Below are positions 17,931 to 26,306 of a stretch of DNA of 41,134 nt, piece after piece. The stretch comes from Pseudomonadota bacterium (lineage in GTDB: Bacteria > Pseudomonadota > Alphaproteobacteria > Sphingomonadales > Sphingomonadaceae). A model generated the notes under the pieces. The model did no database searches. It was not told the DNA's origin and saw nothing but the letters and a program-made list of their open reading frames with translations. A program made the translations under genes and the position numbers. The DNA is taken from contig JAEZCS010000067.1 of assembly GCA_023433445.1 (NCBI GenBank), positions 1 to 41,134 of the forward strand, read 5' to 3'. Position 1 is the first letter of the stretch; the number at the start of each line of letters is the position of its first letter.

Positions 17931-17956
17931 AACTTGCGAAAGAGGGCGTCGGTTCC
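17931..17956 (-). promoter_or_regulatory. EcfG-type promoter candidate before ctaG
   Basis: On the minus strand GGAAC (17956-17952) is followed after 17 bases by AGTT (17934-17931), 35 bases before the ctaG start codon. The fit to GGAAC-N16/17-CGTT differs only at the first, least conserved base of the -10 element. Confidence 0.4.
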
Positions 17957-18004
17957 TCATCATGTGCACTGACGTAGCGCAGCCGGCCCAACGGCCGCGC
18001 ATCC

Positions 18005-19054
18005 TTATGGCACAAATTGCGCCATTACGAGCAGTCCTCCGCAGAACAGGAGAAGAGATCCCGTTGCGTCATAGCCCATGCGCCACACCGTTCGGTTTCT
18101 GCGCTCCAGCAGGCCGACGGTGAAACAACCTGTCATCAGAAGAGCTAAGAGCGCGCCCAGCGCCTCGAATGTCCCCGCACTGCCAAGCACCGGTTCGCCC
18201 GAGGCAAAAGCGTCGGCCACCAGCAGCAGCATGAGGTTGAAGAGATTGGTGCCGAAAATATCGCCGACGGCGAGTTCATATCGTTTAGCCCGCACCGCAG
18301 CGATAATGGAGCTGATTTCGGGAAGGGACGTTGCGAAGGCCACGAGTACGAAGCCGACCATGCCGGAAGAAATGCCCGTCTTGGTCGCAATCGCATCTGC
18401 CGACTGCGACAGGGCGACGCCTGCGAGAAGGATCAGAAGTCCCAGGCCCACCGTGGCAGAAATCAGGCGGCGCAGCGGCTGGGTTTTCTCTTCCTCCTCT
18501 TCCTTGCGGCCCTCATCGTCGTCGCCCTCAGCGCCCTGAGCGGGCCGCCAGACCCGTCGCTGCTCGAAAACCGCGGCGACGCGGATCGCCAACAATGCGC
18601 CCAACGCAATCACAATGCTTCCCGCGCCGACGCCGAACAACGGATAGTCGCCGCTCACGACAACGATCGCAACCAAGCTCAGCAGCATCATGCCCAGCAC
18701 GCCCTGCATCAGGGTGGCCGGTTTGGCGACGACACTGGTCAATGCGCCCCGGCCGTATACTATGTCTGCGACTGCAAGCAGCAAGACATTGACGGCCGCG
18801 CTGCCAAGCAGATTGTTCACCGCAAGCGGCGCATTGCCCGTCAAGGATGATGTGGTGACCGTCGCGAGCTCTGGCAGGGAGGTGATCCCGCCAAGAAGCA
18901 GCATGCCGGCAAAGGCAGGACCGATCTGCAGCTTCTTGGCAATCGCATCGACATATGAAGAAAGGCTGCTTCCTGCGCCCCACACAATGATTGCGGCACA
19001 GAGAAACATCGCTCCGACGGCCCAGAGTGGCCATTGCGATATGTCAAACGGCAT
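18005..19054 (-). CDS. Calcium/sodium (cation) antiporter, CaCA family
   Basis: This inner-membrane cation/Ca2+ exchanger is of the YrbG-like CaCA group (349 residues from ATG 19054). The two inverted alpha-repeats are clear: GGITSLPELATVTTSSLTGN and AFATSLPEISSIIAAVRA, each followed by a GSxxxN/GTNLFN segment. About ten helices are expected. The central cytoplasmic loop (about residues 173-192) is highly acidic (GDDDEGRKEEEEE) and could bind cations. No good ribosome site precedes ATG 19054. In-frame starts at 19114 (ATG) and 19135 (TTG) are alternatives but add non-membrane residues. It is divergent from the broken dehydrogenase gene. Confidence 0.88.
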   Translation of the reverse strand: MPFDISQWPLWAVGAMFLCAAIIVWGAGSSLSSYVDAIAKKLQIGPAFAGMLLLGGITSLPELATVTTSSLTGNAPLAVNNLLGSAAVNVLLLAVADIVYGRGALTSVVAKPATLMQGVLGMMLLSLVAIVVVSGDYPLFGVGAGSIVIALGALLAIRVAAVFEQRRVWRPAQGAEGDDDEGRKEEEEEKTQPLRRLISATVGLGLLILLAGVALSQSADAIATKTGISSGMVGFVLVAFATSLPEISSIIAAVRAKRYELAVGDIFGTNLFNLMLLLVADAFASGEPVLGSAGTFEALGALLALLMTGCFTVGLLERRNRTVWRMGYDATGSLLLFCGGLLVMAQFVP

Positions 19055-19138
19055 GTCGGCAAATGCACTAAAGCGCGGCGATGTTCCCTCCGGGATCCCG
19101 GAGGCGGAACCCATCAGCCGCTGGGTCGCTAGCAACGC

Positions 19139-20382
19139 ATGGGTGACTTTACGTCAGCACGGCGGGAGGGGCTCGCACTCAGCCAAGCGCTTCATCGCCG
19201 CTTCTACACGGGCGCCAATCTTTCTCGCATGCGGTCGGTTGGCGATCTGCGCGCGCGAGCGTACAAGCTGATGCCCCGGTTCGTCCTGGAATATCTGGAA
19301 GGCGGCGCGGAGGACGAGGCGACGCTGTCGCGCGAGCGTGCGGCTTTCGCCGACTGGCGATTCATGCCCCGCCAGTTGATCGATGTGACTGGTCGGACGC
19401 TGGAGGGCCCGATACTCGAGAGGAATGCGTCGCTGCCGCTGGCAGTCGCGCCGACCGGGCTGAACGGTCTTTTCCGCCGACATGGCGACATGATGCTGGC
19501 GCAAGGGGCCGCTGCAGCGGGGGTTCCCTTCATCCAGAGCACCATGTCCAATGACTGCATGGAAGAGGTCGCGTCGATACCCGGCCTTCGGCACTGGTGG
19601 CAGCTTTATATGTTCGGGCCGGACGAGATCTGGCAGGAACTGCTTCGACGAGCGGAAGCATCCAATGTCGAGGCGCTGGTCCTGACGACCAATGCGCAGA
19701 TTTTTGGCGACAGGGAGTGGGAAGCCCGTACCCGCATCAATCGGTCCATGCCCAGCGCAGCAACCTTATTCGATGCCATGCGCCATCCGCGCTGGGCGGC
19801 CGCGACCCTGAGCCATGGCATGCCAGTCTTCCGCAACGTGATCCGCTTTGTTCCCAGGGAACGGCGCAGCTTCTTCGACAGCGCCTTCTGGATCAGGGAG
19901 CAGATGAGCAAATCACTGTCATGGAGCGACGTCGCGCGCATCCGGCAGCGGTGGCGCGGCCAGTTTCTGCTGAAGGGCCTGCTCACCTGGAGGATGTCCG
20001 CCGCGCGATCGACAGCGGCGTTGATGGCGTGATCCTGGGAAGCCATGGCGGCAGGCAGGCGGACTGGGCGATTTCGGCACTCGACATCCTGCCGCAGGCG
20101 CGCGCCATCGTGGGAGATCGCATCGCGCTGATGATGTCGGGCGGCATACGCCGCGGCACAGACTTGCTCAAAGCTCTCGCGCTTGGAGCCGATGCCGCGC
20201 TCGCAGGCCGCGCCCCGCTCTATGGCCTCTGCGCAGCAGGCGCAGAGGGCGTGGCCCGCGCACTCGAACTGCTCCACGAGGAAGCGCTGGCCGAGATGGG
20301 CCAACTGGGCGTCGCCAGCCGCGCCGACCTGACACCGAAACTGCTGGTATGCGCGCAGGAGGGCTTCCGGCCATCAGCCTGA
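19139..20382 (+). pseudogene. lldD: FMN-dependent alpha-hydroxyacid (lactate) dehydrogenase, frameshifted
   Basis: Two overlapping frames together make one complete enzyme of the L-lactate dehydrogenase/glycolate oxidase family. The first, 19139 to about 19990, carries FVLEYLEGGAEDE, PLAVAPTGLNGLF and LYMFGPDE, then GQFLLKGLLT. The second, about 19991-20382, carries EDVRRAIDSGVDGVILGSHG (with the catalytic His), GGRQADW and MMSGGIRRGTDLLKALALGA. They join at about 19985-19991. Loss of one base there would explain the break, since restoring a base gives LLTVEDVRRA. Both sides remain well conserved, so the lesion is recent or a sequencing error. A start at 19229 (MRSVGDL) is also plausible. Confidence 0.85.
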
Positions 20383-20433
20383 CATGGCCGAGCAATAGTC
20401 TGTTTACGCGGCCCGCGTCTTTTCGCCAAGATC

Positions 20434-20458
20434 GGAACAGTCACCGTTACGGCCCGTT
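20434..20458 (+). promoter_or_regulatory. EcfG-type (general stress) promoter for the seven-gene operon
   Basis: GGAAC at 20434-20438 is followed after exactly 16 bases by CGTT at 20455-20458. This is a full match to the alphaproteobacterial EcfG consensus GGAAC-N16/17-CGTT. It would start transcription near 20465. A strong ribosome site (GAGGAGG, 20486-20492) and the ATG at 20499 follow. Confidence 0.65.
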
Positions 20459-20498
20459 ACCCCTTCACACTCGAAATCAGTGACTGAGGAGGCTGCAC

Positions 20499-22283
20499 AT
20501 GGCGCAGACCGTCGGCGAATATTTTTGGGACCGGCTTCACCAATGGGGCGTCCGCCGCATCTTCGGCTATCCCGGAGATGGGATCAACGGCCTGCTCGGC
20601 GCTTTGCAGAAAATCCCTGACAAGTTCGAATTCGTGCAGGTGCGTCATGAAGAGATGGCGGCATTCATGGCGTCGGCACATGCCAAGTTCACGGGTGAGC
20701 TGGGCGTCTGCCTCGCCACCTCTGGTCCGGGTGCTTCTCATCTGTTGACCGGCCTCTACGACGCGCGGCTGGACCATATGCCGGTGTTGGCGATTGTCGG
20801 ACAGCAAGCGCGCACTGCTGTTGGCGCCCATTATCAGCAGGAACTGGATTTGGTGTCGATGTTCAAGGATGTGGCGGGGGCCTTTACCGGCTACGCCACG
20901 GTTCCAGCACAGGTGCGCCACCTAACCGACAGGGCAGTGCGCATTGCCATGGCCGAACGGCGGGTGACGGCGCTTATCTTCCCCAATGATCTTCAGGACG
21001 TGAAGATGGAGGAGCCGCCCCGCAAGCATGGCGCGGTCTTTTCCGGGGTCGGCTGGACGCCACCGCGCGTCATCCCGCAGCAGGCGGATCTGCAGCGCGC
21101 GGCCGAAGTGCTGAATGCGGGCAGCAAGGTCGCCATCCTGGTCGGCGCGGGCGCCCGCGAGGCGACGGACGAAGTGATCGCCATTGCGGACATGCTGCAG
21201 GCCGGTTGCGCCAAGGCGCTGCTGGGCAAACAGGTGCTGCCCGATGACCTCCCGTGGGTCACCGGCTCTATCGGCCTCCTGGGAACCAAGCCTTCCTATG
21301 AGCTGATGATGGAGTGCGACACGCTCCTGATGCTCGGCTCGGGCTTTCCATATTCGGAGTTCCTGCCCAAGGAAGGACAGGCGCGCGGCGTGCAGGTCGA
21401 CATTGATCCCGGCATGCTGTCGATCCGTTACCCGATGGAGGTGAACCTTACAGGAGACGTGAAGACCACAGTCGAGGCTCTACTGCCGCTCCTTGAACGC
21501 AAGACGGACAGTAATTGGCGCGATACCATCGCCGAATGGAACGAGGATTGGCAGCAGACCCTCCTTGATCGCGCCCATGCCAAGGCGGAGAAGGTCAATC
21601 CGCAGCGCGTATTCACGGAGTTGAGCCCGCGTCTGCCTGAGCGCGTGATCCTCACGAGCGACAGCGGTTCCTGCGCCAACTGGTATGCTCGGGATCTCAA
21701 GATCAGGCGCGGCATGATGGCGTCGCACTCTGGCGGCTTGGCCTCCATGGGTGCGGCCGTGCCCTATGCGATCGCGGGAAAATTCGCCCATCCCGATCGC
21801 CCGGTGATCGCTATGATTGGGGACGGCGCCATGCAGATGAGCAACATGGCCGAACTCATCACTGTCCAGAAATATTGGCGGCAATGGGCAGACCCGCGCC
21901 TGATCGTCATGGTACTCAATAATGAAGACCTCAATCAGGTCACCTGGGAGCAGCGGGCCATGGAGGGCAATCCCAAGTTCGAGGCGACCCAGCAGATCCC
22001 GGACGTGCCCTATCATAAGTTCGCTGAGCTGATCGGCCTGGAAGGCATATTCTGCGACGATCCGGAGCAGGTAGGCGCGGCGTGGGATCGCGCGCTCGCC
22101 GCGCGGCGGCCAGTCGTGCTGGAGATGAAGACGGATCCTAATGTGCCGCCCCTGCCGCCGCACATCAGCCTGGATCAGGCGAAGGCGTTCACCTCACTGC
22201 TATTCAAGGGCGACCCCGAACAGGGTTCGATGATCAAGAACACCGCGCGTCAGGTCATGGCCAGCATCCTGCCGAAGGATTGA
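20499..22283 (+). CDS. Thiamine-pyrophosphate enzyme, pyruvate oxidase/acetolactate synthase type (PoxB-like)
   Basis: This 594-residue TPP-dependent enzyme probably decarboxylates pyruvate or a related 2-oxoacid. Three domains are visible. The N-terminal pyrimidine-binding domain has the activating Glu in QVRHEEMAAFMAS and the GPGASHLLTGLYDA segment. A central nucleotide/FAD-type domain covers about residues 190-330. The C-terminal pyrophosphate-binding domain has MIGDGAMQMSNMAEL and the metal-site Asn in NNEDLN. It resembles the stress-linked 'thiamine pyrophosphate-requiring' PoxB relatives more than biosynthetic IlvB. A PoxB-type enzyme would pass electrons to quinone at the membrane. The strong GAGGAGG site fixes the start. 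It heads a seven-gene overlapping operon. The true product is not provable from sequence. Confidence 0.87.
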   Translation: MAQTVGEYFWDRLHQWGVRRIFGYPGDGINGLLGALQKIPDKFEFVQVRHEEMAAFMASAHAKFTGELGVCLATSGPGASHLLTGLYDARLDHMPVLAIVGQQARTAVGAHYQQELDLVSMFKDVAGAFTGYATVPAQVRHLTDRAVRIAMAERRVTALIFPNDLQDVKMEEPPRKHGAVFSGVGWTPPRVIPQQADLQRAAEVLNAGSKVAILVGAGAREATDEVIAIADMLQAGCAKALLGKQVLPDDLPWVTGSIGLLGTKPSYELMMECDTLLMLGSGFPYSEFLPKEGQARGVQVDIDPGMLSIRYPMEVNLTGDVKTTVEALLPLLERKTDSNWRDTIAEWNEDWQQTLLDRAHAKAEKVNPQRVFTELSPRLPERVILTSDSGSCANWYARDLKIRRGMMASHSGGLASMGAAVPYAIAGKFAHPDRPVIAMIGDGAMQMSNMAELITVQKYWRQWADPRLIVMVLNNEDLNQVTWEQRAMEGNPKFEATQQIPDVPYHKFAELIGLEGIFCDDPEQVGAAWDRALAARRPVVLEMKTDPNVPPLPPHISLDQAKAFTSLLFKGDPEQGSMIKNTARQVMASILPKD

Positions 22284-23095
22284 GCGCATTGAGTATTGAG
22301 GCGAGACAAGTGCCCGACTCCGCCATCCGGCTGCTGTCGGCCGGGGCGGGATTGGTGCATTCCGCAGTGCTGCTCGACAGCGGCCTTGAACATTATCGCG
22401 GATCCTTTCGCAACCCGGCGATGCTGTTGCCGCTGGCAGCTTCCAGCGTGAACATCGGAATAGACAGTGCCCGGCTTATAGCGGGGCGCGGCGCAGCTGA
22501 ATCAGGCCCGCGCCTGGTGGGTCAAGGCAGTGCCGTGGCCGTAGGGCTGCTCGGAATGGGCTTCCACCTGTTCAATATCGGCAAGCGTCCTGGCGGTTTT
22601 GGTTGGAGCAACCTGTTCCATGCGGCACCGCTCGGTGCCCCCGCCGCTCTTGTCCTTGCGGGTGCGCTAGGGCTGGCGGCTGATCAGGCAGAGCAACCAT
22701 CTGTTTCCAATGGGCGTGCATTTGGCGCTCTATGCTCCATCGGCATCCTTGGTACCTCGGCAGAGGCAACGCTGCTCCATTTCCGAGGCGCGTTTCAGAA
22801 CCCGGCCATGTGGCTTCCAGTCACTGTCCCGCCGATCGCAGCTTTGATGCTCGCCGCGGATGTGGCGCTGGGGCGGGCCCGGCCAGCGACCGCGGCCCTT
22901 CTGGCCATAACAGCTGCGCTCGGCCTCGCTGGCGCTGCCTTCCATGCTTATGGTGTGTCACGGCGCATGGGTGGCTGGCGCAACTGGCGGCAAAATCTCT
23001 TCGCCGGTCCGCCGCTTCCCGCCCCTGCGGCCTTCACCGGTCTCGCGGTGGCTGGTCTCGGCGCTCTCCTTATGATCGGCCGCCGTCATGGCTGA
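22280..23095 (+). CDS. Membrane protein with an internal two-fold repeat and paired histidines, unknown function
   Basis: I recognise no named family. The protein (271 residues if started at TTG 22280) has about six to eight hydrophobic helices and a clear internal duplication. Residues 38-51 (HYRGSFRNPAMLLP) match 167-180 (HFRGAFQNPAMWLP). The segment from residue 96 (FHLFNIG, RPGG, NLF, GAP) matches that from 222 (FHAYGVS, RMGG, NLF, PAP). His38/His96 correspond to His167/His222 and could ligate haem or metal, which is an inference. The start is unsure: TTG 22280 overlaps the previous stop by 4 bases, TTG 22289 follows AAGGA, and GTG 22310 follows GAGG. Its place between the TPP enzyme and the flavoprotein pair suggests a membrane anchor or electron acceptor. 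Confidence 0.8.
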   Translation: MSALSIEARQVPDSAIRLLSAGAGLVHSAVLLDSGLEHYRGSFRNPAMLLPLAASSVNIGIDSARLIAGRGAAESGPRLVGQGSAVAVGLLGMGFHLFNIGKRPGGFGWSNLFHAAPLGAPAALVLAGALGLAADQAEQPSVSNGRAFGALCSIGILGTSAEATLLHFRGAFQNPAMWLPVTVPPIAALMLAADVALGRARPATAALLAITAALGLAGAAFHAYGVSRRMGGWRNWRQNLFAGPPLPAPAAFTGLAVAGLGALLMIGRRHG

Positions 23096-23687
23096 TCGCT
23101 TTCCCGGATATGATGTGCTGGCCAAAGCGGAGAGCGAGAGCTGGGACGCAATCACTCGCCGCGTCATCGCAGAACGGATCACGCTTGCCGAGCGGCGGGA
23201 CGTGCTGACGGATCGGCAGCGGCTGACGCTTCGCGCCGTCATCGACCGCATCACGCCGCAGCCCAAGGGGCGGCCGCCGGTCAATGCGGCTGCCATATTG
23301 CTCGACAAGATCGCGGGCGAGGAAGGTGACGGCTACCGGCACCACCGGCTCCCGCCTTTGCACGTCGCCTGGCCGCGCGGGCTCGATGCCATCGAAGCGG
23401 AGGCCCGTGCTCGTCACGGTCGCGCTTTCGATACACTTGATGGGGAGCAGCAGGACGAGCTTCTGCGCATGATCGAAGCTGGCGAGGCCCATGATCCGGC
23501 TTGGTCCGATATGCCGCCCGACATTTTCTTCATCTGGCGCCTCATACCTGACATCGTCGCAGCCTATTGGTCGCATCCTTCGGCATGGAGCGCGATGGGA
23601 TTTGGCGGTCCGGCCAGTCCGCGCGGATATGTGCGGCTGGACGCGGATCGGCTCGATCCGTGGGAAGGCGCTGAAGATGCAAGGTGA
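23088..23687 (+). CDS. Gluconate 2-dehydrogenase subunit 3-like protein
   Basis: This 199-residue protein resembles the small subunit 3 that partners GMC flavoproteins such as gluconate 2-dehydrogenase. Typical features are TDRQRLTLRAVIDRITPQ near the N-terminus, helices rich in charged residues, and a C-terminal HPSAWSAMGFGGPASPRGY segment. Canonical subunit 3 often carries a Tat signal to co-export the flavoprotein; none is visible here, so this complex may stay cytoplasmic. It overlaps the membrane protein gene by 8 bases and the GMC gene by 11, consistent with a three-part complex. An ATG at 23088 is the natural start. Confidence 0.87.
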   Translation: MADRFPGYDVLAKAESESWDAITRRVIAERITLAERRDVLTDRQRLTLRAVIDRITPQPKGRPPVNAAAILLDKIAGEEGDGYRHHRLPPLHVAWPRGLDAIEAEARARHGRAFDTLDGEQQDELLRMIEAGEAHDPAWSDMPPDIFFIWRLIPDIVAAYWSHPSAWSAMGFGGPASPRGYVRLDADRLDPWEGAEDAR

Positions 23688-25311
23688 GGCGCGAGCAAGG
23701 GCAGGGCGCGCGCCCGATGTGTTCGTTCCAGGCGGCTGGGTGCCGATGCGAGAGCATCAGGAAACAGAAGCAGTCGATTTTGCGATTATCGGCACCGGGG
23801 CTGGCGGCGGGACACTTGCCTGCCGCCTTGCAGAAGCAGGCTTTTCCGTGGTGGCCTTCGACGCAGGCCCCTATTGGCGGCCTCTGGAGGATTTCGCCTC
23901 AGATGAACGGCATCAATCCCAGCTCTACTGGAACGACGATCGCATCGTGGAAGGCGCGAACCCGCTCAAGCTGGGTGCCAACAACAGCGGCAAGGGGGTT
24001 GGCGGTTCGACGGTCCATTATGCCATGGTCTCGCTGCGCTTTCGTCCCGAATGGTTCAAGAGCCGCAGCCTACTCGGATATGGCGCCGACTGGCCGATCC
24101 ACTGGCGCGAGATGTGGTCCTATTATGACGAGGTGGGGCAGGCGCTCGCCATCGCCGGGCCGGTAAACTATCCTTGGGGTCCGAAGCGGCCTCGCTATCC
24201 CCGACGGGCGCATCCCCTGAACGCATCTGCCGCGCTGCTCGCTCGCGGAGCCGAGGCACTGGGCATCGGCTGGAGCGAGACGCCTGTCGCCACGCTCTCC
24301 TCGCCGCGCGGCAAGGCGCATCCCTGCGTCTATCGCGGCATGTGCACCATCGGCTGCTCGACCAACGCGAAACAGTCGGTGCTCAACACATGGCTGCCCC
24401 GCGCGCTCAGCGCGGGGGCCGAAATCCGCGACCTCGCCATGGTCGGTCGGGTCGAAACGGATGCGCGAGGGTTGGCGAGGGGCGTCCATTATCATCGCGA
24501 GGGCGCGTGGCGCTTCCAGAAGGCGCGCAATGTCGTGGTCGCCGGCTATGCGATCGAGACGCCTCGGCTGCTCCTCAATTCGGCGAGCGCGCTCTTCCCC
24601 GATGGCCTTGCCAACTCCTCGGGACTTGTGGGGCGCAACTTGATGGTCCAGCTCAATCAGTCGGTCTGGGGACAGGTGGATCAGGACGTTCGCTCCTACA
24701 AGGCCCCGCCGAGCCTCGGCCTCACCGAACACTGGAATTATGAGGATCGAGGCAAGGATTACCATGGAGGCTGGTGCTATATGAGCCAGGGGCCTTTGCC
24801 GATCGGCTGGGCCCAGACACTCGCAGGCGGGCGGCGCCTGTGGGGCCAGGCCCTGGTCGACGAGATGAACCGGGCCAATCATTCGGTCGGTCTCAAGATG
24901 GTGGGCGAAGTCTTGCCGTCCCCCGCCAATCGCGTCACGCTAGCCGATGAAGTCGATGCCTACGGACTGCGCATCCCCCGCATCAGCTTTTCCTACGGCG
25001 ACAATGAGCGCGCCATGCTGGCACATGCGCTGCCCTTCATGGGTCAGGCGTTGGAAGCTGTGGATGCGCGCGAAATCTGGCGTGAGGACGAGGACACCTG
25101 CCACCTTAATGGCACCGCGCGCATGGGCGATGATCCAGCGACTAGCGTCGTCAATGCCGATTGCCGCAGTTGGGACATTCCCAATCTTTGGATCTGCGAC
25201 GGGTCCGTCTTTCCCACTGTTGGCGGGGTGAACCCGTCGCTCACCATTCAGGCCATCGCCTGCCGCACCGCTGACCGGATAGCCACTCTTGCGAGAAGGG
25301 GAGAGTTATGA
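23677..25311 (+). CDS. GMC-family FAD oxidoreductase
   Basis: This 544-residue flavoprotein dehydrogenase acts on alcohols or sugars, in the group of gluconate/sorbitol dehydrogenase large subunits. FAD binding is shown by DFAIIGTGAGGGTLACRLAE (about residues 33-52) and NNSGKGVGGSTVHYAM. A Cys-rich YRGMCTIGCSTNAKQSV segment is typical of the membrane-coupled subgroup. The catalytic pair is His476 (CHLNGTARMG) and Asn519 (GGVNPSLT). The ATG at 23677 has GGAAGG 8 bases before it; the longer ORF from 23491 is an overlap artefact. No Tat or Sec signal is seen. Electrons probably leave to the respiratory chain via the neighbouring subunit-3-like and membrane proteins. The substrate is unknown, but the operon context points to a sugar or polyol. 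Confidence 0.9.
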   Translation: MQGEARARAGRAPDVFVPGGWVPMREHQETEAVDFAIIGTGAGGGTLACRLAEAGFSVVAFDAGPYWRPLEDFASDERHQSQLYWNDDRIVEGANPLKLGANNSGKGVGGSTVHYAMVSLRFRPEWFKSRSLLGYGADWPIHWREMWSYYDEVGQALAIAGPVNYPWGPKRPRYPRRAHPLNASAALLARGAEALGIGWSETPVATLSSPRGKAHPCVYRGMCTIGCSTNAKQSVLNTWLPRALSAGAEIRDLAMVGRVETDARGLARGVHYHREGAWRFQKARNVVVAGYAIETPRLLLNSASALFPDGLANSSGLVGRNLMVQLNQSVWGQVDQDVRSYKAPPSLGLTEHWNYEDRGKDYHGGWCYMSQGPLPIGWAQTLAGGRRLWGQALVDEMNRANHSVGLKMVGEVLPSPANRVTLADEVDAYGLRIPRISFSYGDNERAMLAHALPFMGQALEAVDAREIWREDEDTCHLNGTARMGDDPATSVVNADCRSWDIPNLWICDGSVFPTVGGVNPSLTIQAIACRTADRIATLARRGEL

Positions 25312-26306
25312 AGAACGACCCGTCAACCATCGTGATTACTGGCGCTTCCGCCGGTGTCGGGCGGGCGGTCGCGCGCCGCTTTGCTCAGGATGGAGCGCGC
25401 ATCGCGCTGATCGCTCGCGGCAAGGACGGCTTGGAAGCAACGGCGCGCGAAGTGGAGGAGGCCGGTGGCAAGGCGCTGGTGCTTGCGCTCGATGTGGCTG
25501 ATGCAGACGCGGTAGAAGCGGCAGCCGAAGCGACCGAAGCGCGCTTCGGTCCGATCGACATCTGGATCAATGCCGCCTTCGCAGGCGTGATGTCCCGCTT
25601 CCTCGACATGGACCTCGCCGACTATCGCCGTGTCACGGATGTCACCTATCATGGCCAAGTGCATGGCGCGATGGCCGCGCTGAAGCGGATGGTTCCTCGA
25701 AACAGAGGCAGCATCGTGCTCGTAGGCTCGGCTCTCGCCTATCGCGGCATTCCGCTCCAATCGGCCTATTGCGGTGCCAAGCACGCTCTTCAGGGTTTTC
25801 AGGACTCGATCCGGGCCGAGCTGCTGCACGCCAAGAGCCGGGTCCATGTGTCGATGGTGCAGTTGCCCGGCGTCAACACGCCGCAGTTCGACTGGATACG
25901 CACTGCCTTCCCCAGGAAGGCGCGACCCGCAAGCCCACCTTATCAACCCGAAATCGCGGCGGACGCGATCCATTTCGCCGCGCATCACCGACGCAAGCAG
26001 GTCATTGTCGGCTTCCCCGCTTTGGAAGCGATATGGGGCGATCGCTTCGCCTCGTCAGCGCTCGATCATTATCTGGGCGCCACGGGCGTCGCGAGCCAGC
26101 AGGACGACGAACTGATCGAGCCCGGCTATCGCGACAATCTATATGAACCGGTGCCCGGCGATCATGGCGCTCATGGCCGGTTCGATGCCATCGCCCGCAC
26201 GCGCAGTCCGCACTGGTGGATGAGCAAGCATCGCGCGGCGCTTGGAACAGCGGGCGCATTGATCGCAGCAGCGGGAAGCGTGCTTTTTCTGAAGAGGAGA
26301 GCATAA
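25308..26306 (+). CDS. Short-chain dehydrogenase with C-terminal membrane anchor
   Basis: This is a 332-residue NAD(P)-dependent SDR. The Rossmann motif is TGASAGVGRAVARRF and the catalytic residues are probably Ser141 and Tyr154/Lys158 (YCGAKHALQGF). It is about 80 residues longer than a classical SDR. The extra part ends in a hydrophobic segment (GTAGALIAAAGSVLFLKRRA) with positive residues after it, which looks like a tail anchor with the enzyme on the cytoplasmic side. The start overlaps the GMC stop by 4 bases. It may reduce or oxidise the same compound handled by the GMC enzyme. The substrate cannot be inferred. Confidence 0.9.
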   Translation: MKNDPSTIVITGASAGVGRAVARRFAQDGARIALIARGKDGLEATAREVEEAGGKALVLALDVADADAVEAAAEATEARFGPIDIWINAAFAGVMSRFLDMDLADYRRVTDVTYHGQVHGAMAALKRMVPRNRGSIVLVGSALAYRGIPLQSAYCGAKHALQGFQDSIRAELLHAKSRVHVSMVQLPGVNTPQFDWIRTAFPRKARPASPPYQPEIAADAIHFAAHHRRKQVIVGFPALEAIWGDRFASSALDHYLGATGVASQQDDELIEPGYRDNLYEPVPGDHGAHGRFDAIARTRSPHWWMSKHRAALGTAGALIAAAGSVLFLKRRA

